Source of the DNA: CAWCVR01 sp963799105
Lineage (GTDB): Bacteria > Acidobacteriota > Terriglobia > Bryobacterales > Bryobacteraceae
Direction: 5' to 3'
Length of the DNA stretch: 64,000 bases
NCBI GenBank assembly: GCA_963799105.1
Contig: CAWCVR010000008.1
Coordinates: forward strand, 103,128 to 167,127
The position numbers and the translations under genes were made by a program. Position 1 is the stretch's first letter. The number at the start of each line of letters is the position of its first letter. The notes below the pieces were generated by a model, which did no database searches, had not been told where the DNA came from, and saw nothing but the letters and a program-made list of their open reading frames with translations. Positions 55,855 to 63,676 of the stretch are shown here, piece by piece.

Positions 55855-55916
55855 CCCGGAGAACCCAGGGACTGGCGGCTCCGTCGCAGGGCGGACACGA
55901 TCCGCGGAATGCGATG

Positions 55917-55964
55917 TGGTACGCCCGAGTGGATTCGAACCACCGACCTTTTGCTCCGGAGGCA
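55917..55964 (-). other. 3' fragment of a tRNA-Arg(CCG) gene: attachment-site copy
   Basis: On the minus strand it reads TGCCTCCGGAGCAAAAGGTC, GGTGG TTCGAAT CCACT and CGGGCGTACCA. The anticodon loop CTCCGGA gives CCG (Arg); the T-arm and acceptor 3' strand with CCA are complete. On the 5' side identity ends in the anticodon stem; the expected D-arm is missing. This is the classic duplication left when an element inserts into a tRNA gene. Confidence 0.75.
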
Positions 55965-56102
55965 GGAACCCACGAAGAATCAGAAACTTACAAGCATAAG
56001 CAATAATTGCGACGGCTTGCTAGAAGTTGCGAGTCTTCAAGGGTTTCCGCGTCACTGAAACCGGGCGACTAACAGTGCGGCGCGACGCTTCTGTGCAGGG
56101 GG

Positions 56103-56123
56103 TGGGCACAGTATTGGGCACAG
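56103..56123. repeat. Two direct repeats of TGGGCACAG
   Basis: TGGGCACAG occurs at 56103-56111 and again at 56115-56123, spaced by TAT (period 12). They lie about 140 bp inside the tRNA fragment. Short direct repeats at this place in other elements are arm-type integrase sites, so that is my guess. Confidence 0.45.
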
Positions 56124-56130
56124 CGGACCG

Positions 56131-56952
56131 GTGTCATCCCCATGCGGGAACGTGAGTTGCGGTACTATCGACTCTGAAAAGTGGTACCCCTTGCTTGAAT
56201 GCCCGTCATGCCGAATGGTCCACGAGGGACAGCCAAAGTTCTGCGAGAACTGCGGCTACCAATTCGCAGTCGTACCCCTCACGTCCACGGGCGGCAACAC
56301 AGCAGCGACGCCAGTGCTCAAGAAATGCCCGGACTGTGCGGAAGACATTCGGGCCGAAGCGCGCAAGTGCCGATTCTGCGGATTCCAGTTTCCGGCGTCT
56401 GAAGAAGCCCAGCCGATGGAGGAAGTGCGGAGCCAAGAAGAATCCGCACAACAGGCCGATCCAGTCCCGCGCCAATTGGGGCGGGTAACGCCAACAAAAG
56501 TGCTTTTCGCTTTGATTATCGTTGCGTTCTTCGCGTATTTGAAATTCGGCAATCACGCTGCCAGCACTTCCTCTTCCGGCACAGACAGTTCCAGTAACAC
56601 GGAGTCCCGTCCCTCCCCGTCCACGAGTCCCAGCACGGCGCACGTCGGGGACACTGTCATGGTCGGTCCCGGCCAATGGGTCTGTGCATCGACGAAAGAA
56701 GCTTACGATCAAATTTCGAAATGGAGGGTGCGCGGCGACTCTGAGGAGATGCTCCGGACGCTGCAACTGACCCGTTCGTTTCTGCTCGTTCCGGATGGCT
56801 TTCAGGTGAAGATCATTGATTCGAGTTTCCTTTTGAGAAAAGTTCGCGTGGTGGGTTGGCTCGATCCGGACGATGGACGTATTCACGCATACCCCGAGGA
56901 GGCTCGAATCGGACGGGAATGCTGGGTCCCGTTTGAAGCTGTGACCCGTTGA
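56131..56952 (+). CDS. Zinc-ribbon membrane protein of unknown function
   Basis: A 273-residue protein starting with GTG. Two N-terminal zinc ribbons (CPSC ... CENC at about residues 24-41, and CPDC ... CRFC at about 67-82) are followed by one membrane helix at about 122-137 (VLFALIIVAFFAYLKF). A Ser/Thr/Pro-rich linker precedes a C-terminal domain of about 100 residues ('HVGDTVMVGPGQWVCASTKE', 'GWLDPDDGRIHAY') that I do not recognise. Topology suggests a cytosolic N-terminus and an outside C-terminus. It is the first gene inside the island and probably cargo. Confidence 0.7.
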   Translation: MSSPCGNVSCGTIDSEKWYPLLECPSCRMVHEGQPKFCENCGYQFAVVPLTSTGGNTAATPVLKKCPDCAEDIRAEARKCRFCGFQFPASEEAQPMEEVRSQEESAQQADPVPRQLGRVTPTKVLFALIIVAFFAYLKFGNHAASTSSSGTDSSSNTESRPSPSTSPSTAHVGDTVMVGPGQWVCASTKEAYDQISKWRVRGDSEEMLRTLQLTRSFLLVPDGFQVKIIDSSFLLRKVRVVGWLDPDDGRIHAYPEEARIGRECWVPFEAVTR

Positions 56953-57075
56953 AGCAAAAACAGAAACCCTTGGAAAATGTAGACTGAGTATGCCGCCTAG
57001 CTCGACGGGGCGACAAGCCGGGGACCCTGCCCGGTTGGCGGCAAACCCATTCAGGGAATCGCTGAGGGAGCGACC

Positions 57076-58356
57076 ATGGATTTTTCAGACCTGTCCCAAG
57101 CCGCGCGGGACCGCATAGCGGCAGCGGAACTTGAGGCGGAGGAAATCGCCGAACGCGGCGGCGACCTGGCTAAGGTGGCGGCCGCTAGAGGAAAAACCCC
57201 CTGGGTCAAGCCGGATGACTTTCACCAGACAATCTTCGAAGTCGCTGGACAGGATAAGATCCGTGAAGGTCGGAAGCGGGCGGCCGTGCATCTTTTCTGC
57301 CTGACTGCGGACGAGTACCTGAAGGCCGGCAGGCTCGATATTGAACAGTTCAGCGCCAAACTGGATGCTATCGGCACGTGGGTTTGTGAGAGGTTCCACG
57401 CTGTTGACGGCTGGCTTCCCGTGGCGAAACGGCAATGCCTTGCGCTGGCGTATCGGACGCGCGCGACGGCTCGCGAAGCCGGCGAATCGTCCAAGGGAAC
57501 GATAATTGCGAAATTGCCCGCTGAGGCCCTTGTCCGTATGGAGGCGGACACGGCGGCATTTCTGGCGGACTATCTGCCGAAGCTGGAGCGTGAGGCGAAC
57601 AGGAGCGGGCCGGTTCATGACGCGGAGCTTCTTCGGGAGCTTGTCATCCATCAGTTCAACCTGGTGGCGCGGGAGTGTATGGCGGTTTGTGGGTCAGTGG
57701 CAGAGTTTGAGGCCGAAGTGCATTCCGACATCGCGCGGTTCGTTCTTAACGGTTTGAGTCAGTACCGATGGCTGGCGGACGCGATGCGGAAAGAACTGGA
57801 AACGGGGTTTGCGCATTTCGTCATGCTGGCGAACCCTTGGGCGGAGATTCCCGAGGATGAACGGGCTTCCGTGTGGCACGTTGGCGCAATCACGGGCGAA
57901 GCCTTAACCCACGCCGCTCTGAAACTACGGGCCGAAGCGTGGAAGCACGCGGCGGAAGGTGGCTTCCCGGAAACGAAACAAGCGGGTGCGGTGGAACCGA
58001 GCATGGATGAATCGACCCGCACGGGCGCGGGGCCGGCGGTGAACGGGATGGCCCCGGCGGAGTCCGATGGGAAGGGCCGGAAGCGCGGGCCGAAGCCGGA
58101 CCACGAAGCAGCATCACGGGTCGCTGAGATTGTCGCGCGCGTGGCGCCTGACGGCGATTGGCGCCCAAAGCTTGATGATATCTGCGAAGCCCTTGATGAA
58201 GCCCAGATTCCTTCTCCCCCGAGATGGCGGAAGCGGGACCGATCTTGCGATGGGTGGGCGGCCTACGATGAACGCGCGAACGCCGTCAAAGCTATTGAGT
58301 ACCGGCTTGAGATAGCAAAGAAGCTAAAGAAGACCACTCCCGAAACTCTCTCCTAA
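57076..58356 (+). CDS. 426-aa island protein of unknown function
   Basis: Not recognised. The start ATG 57076 has GAGGGAG about 5 nt upstream. It is mostly helical: residues 1-35 acidic ('AELEAEEIAERGGDLAKVAA'), middle with 'AKRQCLALAYRTRATAREAG'. Residues 312-335 are a disordered, basic linker ('GKGRKRGPKP'). The last 80 residues form a compact piece ('DGDWRPKLDDICEALDEAQI', 'PSPPRWRKR', 'AVKAIEYRLEIAKKLKK') that looks like a helix-turn-helix or DNA-linked module. It precedes the iteron-like repeats, so a replication or control role is possible (inference). Confidence 0.6.
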   Translation: MDFSDLSQAARDRIAAAELEAEEIAERGGDLAKVAAARGKTPWVKPDDFHQTIFEVAGQDKIREGRKRAAVHLFCLTADEYLKAGRLDIEQFSAKLDAIGTWVCERFHAVDGWLPVAKRQCLALAYRTRATAREAGESSKGTIIAKLPAEALVRMEADTAAFLADYLPKLEREANRSGPVHDAELLRELVIHQFNLVARECMAVCGSVAEFEAEVHSDIARFVLNGLSQYRWLADAMRKELETGFAHFVMLANPWAEIPEDERASVWHVGAITGEALTHAALKLRAEAWKHAAEGGFPETKQAGAVEPSMDESTRTGAGPAVNGMAPAESDGKGRKRGPKPDHEAASRVAEIVARVAPDGDWRPKLDDICEALDEAQIPSPPRWRKRDRSCDGWAAYDERANAVKAIEYRLEIAKKLKKTTPETLS

Positions 58357-58357
58357 T

Positions 58358-58387
58358 TTCCGCAAACTTCCGCAACGCTCCGCTACC
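58358..58387. repeat. Three 10-bp iteron-like direct repeats
   Basis: TTCCGCAAAC, TTCCGCAACG and CTCCGCTACC follow one another without gaps. The period of 10 puts each copy on the same face of the DNA, as in protein-binding iterons of plasmid or satellite origins. They lie just after the unknown gene and 110 bp before the HTH gene. A GGGAA...TTTCC pair follows at about 58393-58432. Confidence 0.45.
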
Positions 58388-58495
58388 CACTGGGAACCCT
58401 ATCTTTGTTGGGTTTCGACTGCGGGAATTTCCAAAACAATTCTCGGTTCTTATGATTCAGGTGGATGGCAAAGAGGCCGTCCGAAAGGATCGAAA

Positions 58496-58711
58496 ATGGC
58501 AACAGCAAACACCCTTGAAACGCTCCTGAATGAGCATGATGTGGCGCGCGTCACTGGCTTGTCCGTGGCTTCCGTCCGGCGGTGGCGGCTTCTCCGTCAG
58601 GGTCCGAAGTACCTGAAGATCGGCGCGGCGGTCCGCTACAAGGCCGAAGACATTTCGGCGTGGCTCGAATCTCGCCCTTCTGGCGGCGGGCAGCAGACGG
58701 AGGCGCGGTAG
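58496..58711 (+). CDS. Excisionase/AlpA-like helix-turn-helix protein
   Basis: A 71-residue MerR-like winged HTH (HTH_17 class). It reads 'LLNEHDVARVTGLSVASVRR', 'WRLLRQGPKYLKIGAAVRYK' and 'AEDISAWLESRP'. Such proteins act as excisionases or activators of integrase genes on islands and satellites. It ends 0 bp before the primase gene (stop TAG directly followed by ATG), so they are co-translated. Confidence 0.8.
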   Translation: MATANTLETLLNEHDVARVTGLSVASVRRWRLLRQGPKYLKIGAAVRYKAEDISAWLESRPSGGGQQTEAR

Positions 58712-60781
58712 ATGGCGGATTCAGCCATCACATTCACTCCCGGCGAAATCTCCACCTACTACGCGGCGCGCGTTCCGCATTTGCAGCAGCGGCGGGCGGC
58801 TGAGTGGCGCGGTGCGTGCCCGATCCACCACGGCAAGGATGACAACTTCGCGGTGGACCCGGCAACCGGACGGTGGTTCTGTCACTCCACCTGCGGACGC
58901 GGTGGGGACATTCTGGACCTCGAAGCGGCTCTGTCCGGCGGGGACTTCCCGACCCGGAAGGCCGAAGTCTTCCGGCTGGTAGGGCGGATCGAACCCGAAT
59001 ACGGGCACACTGGCACCCGCGCGAATGGAAATTCGGCGGGCACGGCACCGACAAAAACTACGAAATCCAGCAGCACGGCGGGCGGGTGGCGGGAAGTGGC
59101 GCGCTACCCGTATCTGGATCGGGACGGAAGCCTTCTCTTCGAGGTTGTCCGGTACCTGAAGCCGGACGGGACGAAGACCTTCATTCAGGTCCGCCCGAGT
59201 GGAGTTGAGGCGGCGGGCACCACGGACCCGGAACGGACCGGCGGAGTTGAAGCCGGCGGGATCGTGGTGGGGCTGGATGCTGGCAAGTACCTTCCCGATG
59301 ATAGGGCGGCGCGCGCAACCGGGAAGACCACCTGGAAGCGCGCGGCGGACTATACCGACTATGACGGCGCGGAGTACCGCTTCCGGGCTTGCCCGCGCGT
59401 CCCTTACCGGCTTCCGAAGTTGCTCAATGCCGAAGCCGTCTACCTTCCCGAAGGGGAAAAGGACGTTCATACCCTGGAAGGTTGGGGGCTGGTGGCATCC
59501 TGCAATCCGGGCGGGTCCGGCAACAGCAGCTTGTACGCGGGATGGGCGGACTACTTCCGGGGGCGGCATATCGTCATCCTTCCCGACAATGACGGACCGG
59601 GCCGGAAGCACGCGGCGGCTGTTGCGGCGGCTCTGTTGAGCGCGGCGGCTTCCGTCCGCATTGTTGAGCTTCCCGGCTGGCCGGCGAAGGGTGACGTTAC
59701 CGATTGGCGGGACGCGGGCGGCACCTTCGAGCGGTTCCGGGAACTGACCGACGCGGCGGCGCCGATGGACGCGGCGGCTCTCTCCGAGCTGCGGGTGCGG
59801 TGGGGACTGGTGGAAGACGAACCGCGCCACCAGGCGCGCGCGGAAGCGGCGGACGATTGGCCGAAGCCGGAACCGATCCAAAGCGAACTTCCGCCCGTAG
59901 AAGCCTTCTCCGAAGACCTTCTCCCGGATTCCTTCCGTCCCCTGGTGGCGGACGTGGCGGACCGTATGCAAGTCCCGATGGACTACCCGGCGGTGGTAAT
60001 GGTGCTCTGTCTTGCCGGCGCGGTAAACCGGCGGGCCGTCATTCAGCCGAAGGCAAACGACACCGGATGGGTGATTGTGCCGAACCTTTGGGGCGGCATC
60101 ATCGCGCCGCCGGGATTCATGAAGTCCCCTGTCATTCAGGCGGCAACCCGTCCCCTGAATCAGATTCAAACCGAATGGCGGCTGGAACAAGAAGAGGCGC
60201 TGAAGGACTACGCGCGGGAAAAAGAGGAATTCGAACTCAAGCGCGCGGCGTGGAAGGAACAGTACAAGGCGGCATCGAAGAAGGGAAGCGCGGCGCCGGG
60301 CAGGCCGGAAGACGAACCCGAAGAGCCGAAGTTGCGGCGGTTGATCGTGAACGATGCCACCTTCGAGGCGCTTCACCAGACCATGAGTGAGAACCCGGCG
60401 GGCATCCTGGTAATCCGGGATGAACTCACCGGCTGGTGGAGTCAATTGGACCGGGCGGGCCGGGAAGGTGAACGCGCGTTCTGTCTGCAAGCGTGGAACG
60501 GTGACACCGGGCACACGATAGACCGGATCGGGCGCGGAACCATCCACGTTGACGCGTGCTGCATGTCCATGTTGGGCGGTATCCAACCGGGCCGGCTTCG
60601 GTCCTACCTGGTGGATGCGCTCGAAGACGGTCCAAGCAATGACGGACTCATTCAGCGGTTTCAACTGCTGGTTTGGCCGGATACCGCGCCCGATTGGAAC
60701 TATGTGGACCGGGCGCCCGACGCGGCTTTGGAGCAACAGGCGGCGCGGGTGTACCGCAAGCTGGTGGAGTTGGACGCGGAG

Positions 60782-60806
60782 TAAAGTGGACCCCATTGTC
60801 AAGACC
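60782..60806. repeat. IS left terminal inverted repeat
   Basis: TAAAGTGGACCCCATTGTCA followed by AGACC. It matches the reverse complement of 62237-62261 at 18 of 25 positions, including AGTGG, CCCCA and AGACC. Confidence 0.8.
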
Positions 60807-60900
60807 ATTTTTTGCCCGCAATAAGCTAATGCCGACGGGGTCATGGGTTTGAGTTTGGGCGGCAGTTGAGCAGCCCACTCGTGGTTTCGGTTCGCTACTC

Positions 60901-61038
60901 CTTCCCTTCGCTTTCTTGTCGGCAGGATTTTGTTGGAAGCTCGGGGCGGTGTCCAGGGCGCGCGTTTTTTGCGCGGCGGAGCGAACCCTGGACACCGCCC
61001 CGAGCTTCCATAGAATGTCCCTGGAAAGCGAAGGGAAG
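60901..61038. repeat. Nested palindrome inside the IS
   Basis: Outer arms of 15 bp (CTTCCCTTCGCTTTC, 60901-60915 and its perfect complement at 61024-61038) enclose inner arms of 24 bp (60935-60958 and 60986-61009, perfect; start GGAAGCTCGGGGCGG). The central 27 nt contain a smaller CGCGCG-T6-GCGCG hairpin. The parts between outer and inner arms differ. It lies outside orfB. Confidence 0.8.
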
Positions 61039-61075
61039 AAGACGCTGAGAAGCTGGGGTGTCCGCCCATCCGGTT

Positions 61076-61894
61076 TCACGCCCGCCCCAAGTAGATCGCC
61101 GCCGGCGTCCGGTAGTCGAGGCTCTGATGCAAGCGCTCGTGGTTGTAGAACTGGAAATAGCGCGCGATCCCTGCTCGCGCCTCCGTCACCGACGCATAAT
61201 CCTTCAAGTACACCTCCTCGTATTTCAGCGAGCGCCACAACCGCTCAACGAAGATGTTGTCCAGGCAGCGGCCCCGCCCGTCCATGCTGATCGCGATCTG
61301 GCGCCCCGCCAACTCCCCGGTGAACTTCTCGCTGGTGAACTGCGACCCCTGGTCGCTGTTGAAGATGGCCGGCCGGCCCCGCCGCAAAGCGCGCTTCAGC
61401 GCCTCGACACAGAACGCCACTTCCATCGTCACCGACAGCGACCAGCTCAGCACGAACCGGCTGAACCAGTCCATTACCGCAACCAGATACAGGAAACCCT
61501 GCGCCATCCGAATGTACGTGATATCGGTACTCCACACCTGGTTGACGCGCTTCACTGTGGTTCCTCTCAACAAGTACGGGTAGATCCGGTGTCCTTCTCC
61601 AGGCTGGCTCAGGTTCCGCTTCGGATAGACGGCCTCGACGCCCAGCCGTTCCATCAACCGCGTGACGCGCTTGCGGTTGACTTCATGGCCTCCGGTTGCC
61701 AGCCACGCCGTCATCTTCCGGCTGCCATAGAACGGCGTCCGGGTATACTGCTCATCCAGCAACCGCATCAGCAGCAGGTTCTCCGTGCTCTCGCCCACCG
61801 GCTCGTAATACAAGCCGGAGCGGTTGACGCCCAACAACTCGCATTGTCGCCGCACGCTGATCCCCGGGTGGCTCCGATCCACCAGCGGCCGCAT
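61076..61894 (-). CDS. IS3-family transposase OrfB (DDE integrase core)
   Basis: A 272-residue catalytic part. The DDE residues are visible: 'QVWSTDITYIRMAQGFLYLV' (first Asp), 'RPAIFNSDQGSQFTSEKF' (second Asp) and 'DNIFVERLWRSLKYEEVYLK' (Glu). An HTH-like lead with 'ISVRRQCELLGVNRSGLYY' precedes it, and 'YNHERLHQSLDYRTPA' closes it. It follows orfA after 4 nt and, by my count, sits one base forward (+1) of the orfA frame. Confidence 0.9.
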   Translation of the reverse strand: MRPLVDRSHPGISVRRQCELLGVNRSGLYYEPVGESTENLLLMRLLDEQYTRTPFYGSRKMTAWLATGGHEVNRKRVTRLMERLGVEAVYPKRNLSQPGEGHRIYPYLLRGTTVKRVNQVWSTDITYIRMAQGFLYLVAVMDWFSRFVLSWSLSVTMEVAFCVEALKRALRRGRPAIFNSDQGSQFTSEKFTGELAGRQIAISMDGRGRCLDNIFVERLWRSLKYEEVYLKDYASVTEARAGIARYFQFYNHERLHQSLDYRTPAAIYLGRA

Positions 61895-61898
61895 CTTC

Positions 61899-62192
61899 TC
61901 AATCGAGCATGCCGACTTTTTTTTTGAGCCAGTCTAATTCCACCTTCAGCCGCCCGATCTCTTCGTAGAGCGCGTCGCTGTCCGTCTCACCGCTGCGTCC
62001 CTTGCGCGTTCTCCCGTCCACGAAAAGCTCCGGCAGTTGTTCCAAAGCAGACTTCCTCCACTTCGCGATCTGGATGGGGTGCACTTTGAACTGCGACCCC
62101 AACTGGCTGAGGGTCTTCTCCCCGCGGATCGCCTCCACCGCCACCCGCGCCTTGAACTTCGGGCTGTACTGTTTCCTCGTCGTCGTCATCAA
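61899..62192 (-). CDS. IS3-family transposase OrfA (HTH protein)
   Basis: A 97-residue DNA-binding part with a homeodomain-like HTH ('KQYSPKFKARVAVEAIRGEK', 'LSQLGSQFKVHPIQIAKWRK') and a leucine-zipper-like end ('ALYEEIGRLKVELDWLKKKV'). A run of nine A on its coding strand (61917-61925) lies near its end, a likely slippage site for making the OrfAB fusion. Confidence 0.9.
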   Translation of the reverse strand: MMTTTRKQYSPKFKARVAVEAIRGEKTLSQLGSQFKVHPIQIAKWRKSALEQLPELFVDGRTRKGRSGETDSDALYEEIGRLKVELDWLKKKVGMLD

Positions 62193-62236
62193 CCTCTCCT
62201 TGTCAACGACTCCGCCGAAATCTTAGCTTATTGCCT

Positions 62237-62261
62237 GGTCTGAAATCTGGGGACCACTATA
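62237..62261. repeat. IS right terminal inverted repeat
   Basis: GGTCTGAAATCTGGGGACCA followed by CTATA; reverse complement begins TATAGTGGTCCCCAG. It is followed directly by the GAG target copy. Confidence 0.8.
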
Positions 62262-63390
62262 GAGAACCCGGCGCGGCTTCGCTTCGCCACCGATGCACAG
62301 GAACTCTTCATCGAATGGCTGGCGGAACTCGAAGGGAAGATTCGCGGGGACGAACTCCACCCGGCTCTGGTATCGCACTTGAGCAAGTACCGCAGTCTCA
62401 TGCCGAGCTTGGCGGTTCTGTTCCACCTGGCGGAAGCAGCGGCGGGCGGCGGGGACTCTGATACCGTTTCCCTTCGCCACGCGCAACAGGCGGCGGCATG
62501 GTGCGAATACCTGGAGTCCCACGCGCGGCGCGTCTATTCGTGCATCGTGACCCCGCAATTGCGGGCCGCTCGCGAACTGGCGGACAAGATCAAACACCGG
62601 AAGATGGGGGCGGAGGGCTTCTTCTCTTGCCGGGATGTGTACCTGAAGGGGTGGAGCGGTCTGGACTCGCCTGAAGCCGTGAAACAGGCGGCGGAAGTGC
62701 TTCAAGATGCCGGATGGGTCCGCGACGTGTGCGGCGAAATCATCCGACCCTTTGGGCCGTGGGTGCCCGTCCAATCGCTACGAAGTGAATCCGGGGGTGT
62801 GGGAATGAGCACCCACCCGGCAACCCGAAGCCGATGGATGAATTGGAAACCAAATGCGCGCATCTTGGCGGAATCGGCGGATACCGAACCTACAAAAACA
62901 TCAGAAACCGATTCTGTAGTTTTTGTAGGTGCGGCTTCCGCCGAATCTCCCGAGATTGAGGCGGGGCCGGACCCGGCGGAGTTGGCGCGCGCGTCCGCCG
63001 TGCTGAACCGGGCGGGCGTCCGTATCATGGCACTCGAAGGCGGCGGAACCATCGGCGTGTGGAGCGATTTGGACGGGCCGGAAGTCCGGGCGGCGCTTCG
63101 CACCTTCGGATCGGACGGGATGCCTGTCCGCTACCTGGATGGGGCCGGTGTCCCCATGCGGTACAAGGTGCGGCGGGTGGATGGTGAACCCGTCCCTATG
63201 AACGTGCTTACCGCAATGGAGCAGCACCCGGCGGACCCGTGGAAGGTCCGGGATCGGATGCTGAACGAAATGGGCTGGTGCTCGAAGGGAATCCCGTGGG
63301 CGGAGTGGAAGGCGGCGGCGCTGAACCGGCTCTTTCAAGAGCAAGGCGTCACAGGGAAACCGGGCCGCATCACGGCGGCAACCGTCCGGC

Positions 63391-63609
63391 ATGGTGAGCG
63401 AAAAACAAGGGGGACGGAGCTATGAAGACCCGGACGGCGGTTGCCCGAAGTCCGCGCGATTGCTTCCAAACCCGAAAACGTGTGCCGCACCATGTGATGT
63501 TTGCGGCGCGCGGCCTGAAGTGGTTAGCATCCCGATGCTAGGACGGGGCTTTCGCTGTTCCGAGCATTGCGAGAACTGCGGGCCGGCGGCAAGCATCCGG
63601 GGAACATGA
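63391..63609 (+). CDS. Small Cys-rich protein, possible zinc ribbon
   Basis: A 72-residue frame starting at ATG 63391 (overlapping the primase end by 35 bp). The second half has 'CAAPCDVCGARP', then 'FRCSEHCENCG', a plausible CxxC ... CxxHC metal site. The N-terminal part is polar. The start is uncertain; a later one would still keep the Cys region. Confidence 0.45.
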   Translation: MVSEKQGGRSYEDPDGGCPKSARLLPNPKTCAAPCDVCGARPEVVSIPMLGRGFRCSEHCENCGPAASIRGT

Positions 63610-63676
63610 CTACCAGGCGGGCGCCAATGGCTGAGAAACTGATCCACCTTCCCATCGAAGAGGCGCGGGCGGCAAA

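Larger units (their letters stand above)
60782..62261 (-). mobile_element. IS3-family insertion sequence, 1,480 bp
   Basis: The element has terminal inverted repeats (18 of 25 positions match), two overlapping-phase genes orfA and orfB on the minus strand, and a 3-bp target duplication GAG (60779-60781 and 62262-62264). Removing the element and one GAG restores the primase frame exactly. This is the expected IS3 plan and target size. The subgroup (IS3, IS51, IS150...) cannot be settled by eye. About 290 bp at its right (orfB-distal) side are noncoding and hold a large palindrome. Confidence 0.9.
58712..63425 (+). pseudogene. CHC2-TOPRIM-DUF3987 primase/helicase gene split by an IS element
   Basis: Before insertion this was one protein of about 1,076 aa. 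The 5' part (58712-60781, 690 codons) has a CHC2-like zinc finger (C36, H39, C57, C61), a TOPRIM domain (LPEGEKD near residue 246; LPDNDGPG near 291) and the start of DUF3987 with a Walker-A-like 'APPGFMKSP' (near 470) and a Walker-B-like 'LVIRDELTGWW' (near 569). The IS brings a TAA stop at once. The 3' part (62265-63425, 386 codons) resumes at 'NPARLRFATDAQELFIEWLA' in the matching phase. Its tail (after about 'EIIRPFGPW') looks less conserved. The 5' part alone may still make primase. Confidence 0.85.

Noticed and set aside
55917..55964. Complete tRNA-Arg gene
   Set aside because: The D-arm and 5' acceptor strand are missing on the upstream side; only the 3' part is present.
58721..61069. 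782-aa minus-strand open frame
   Set aside because: Antisense to the primase gene, which has clear zinc-finger and TOPRIM motifs; it also runs across the IS end.
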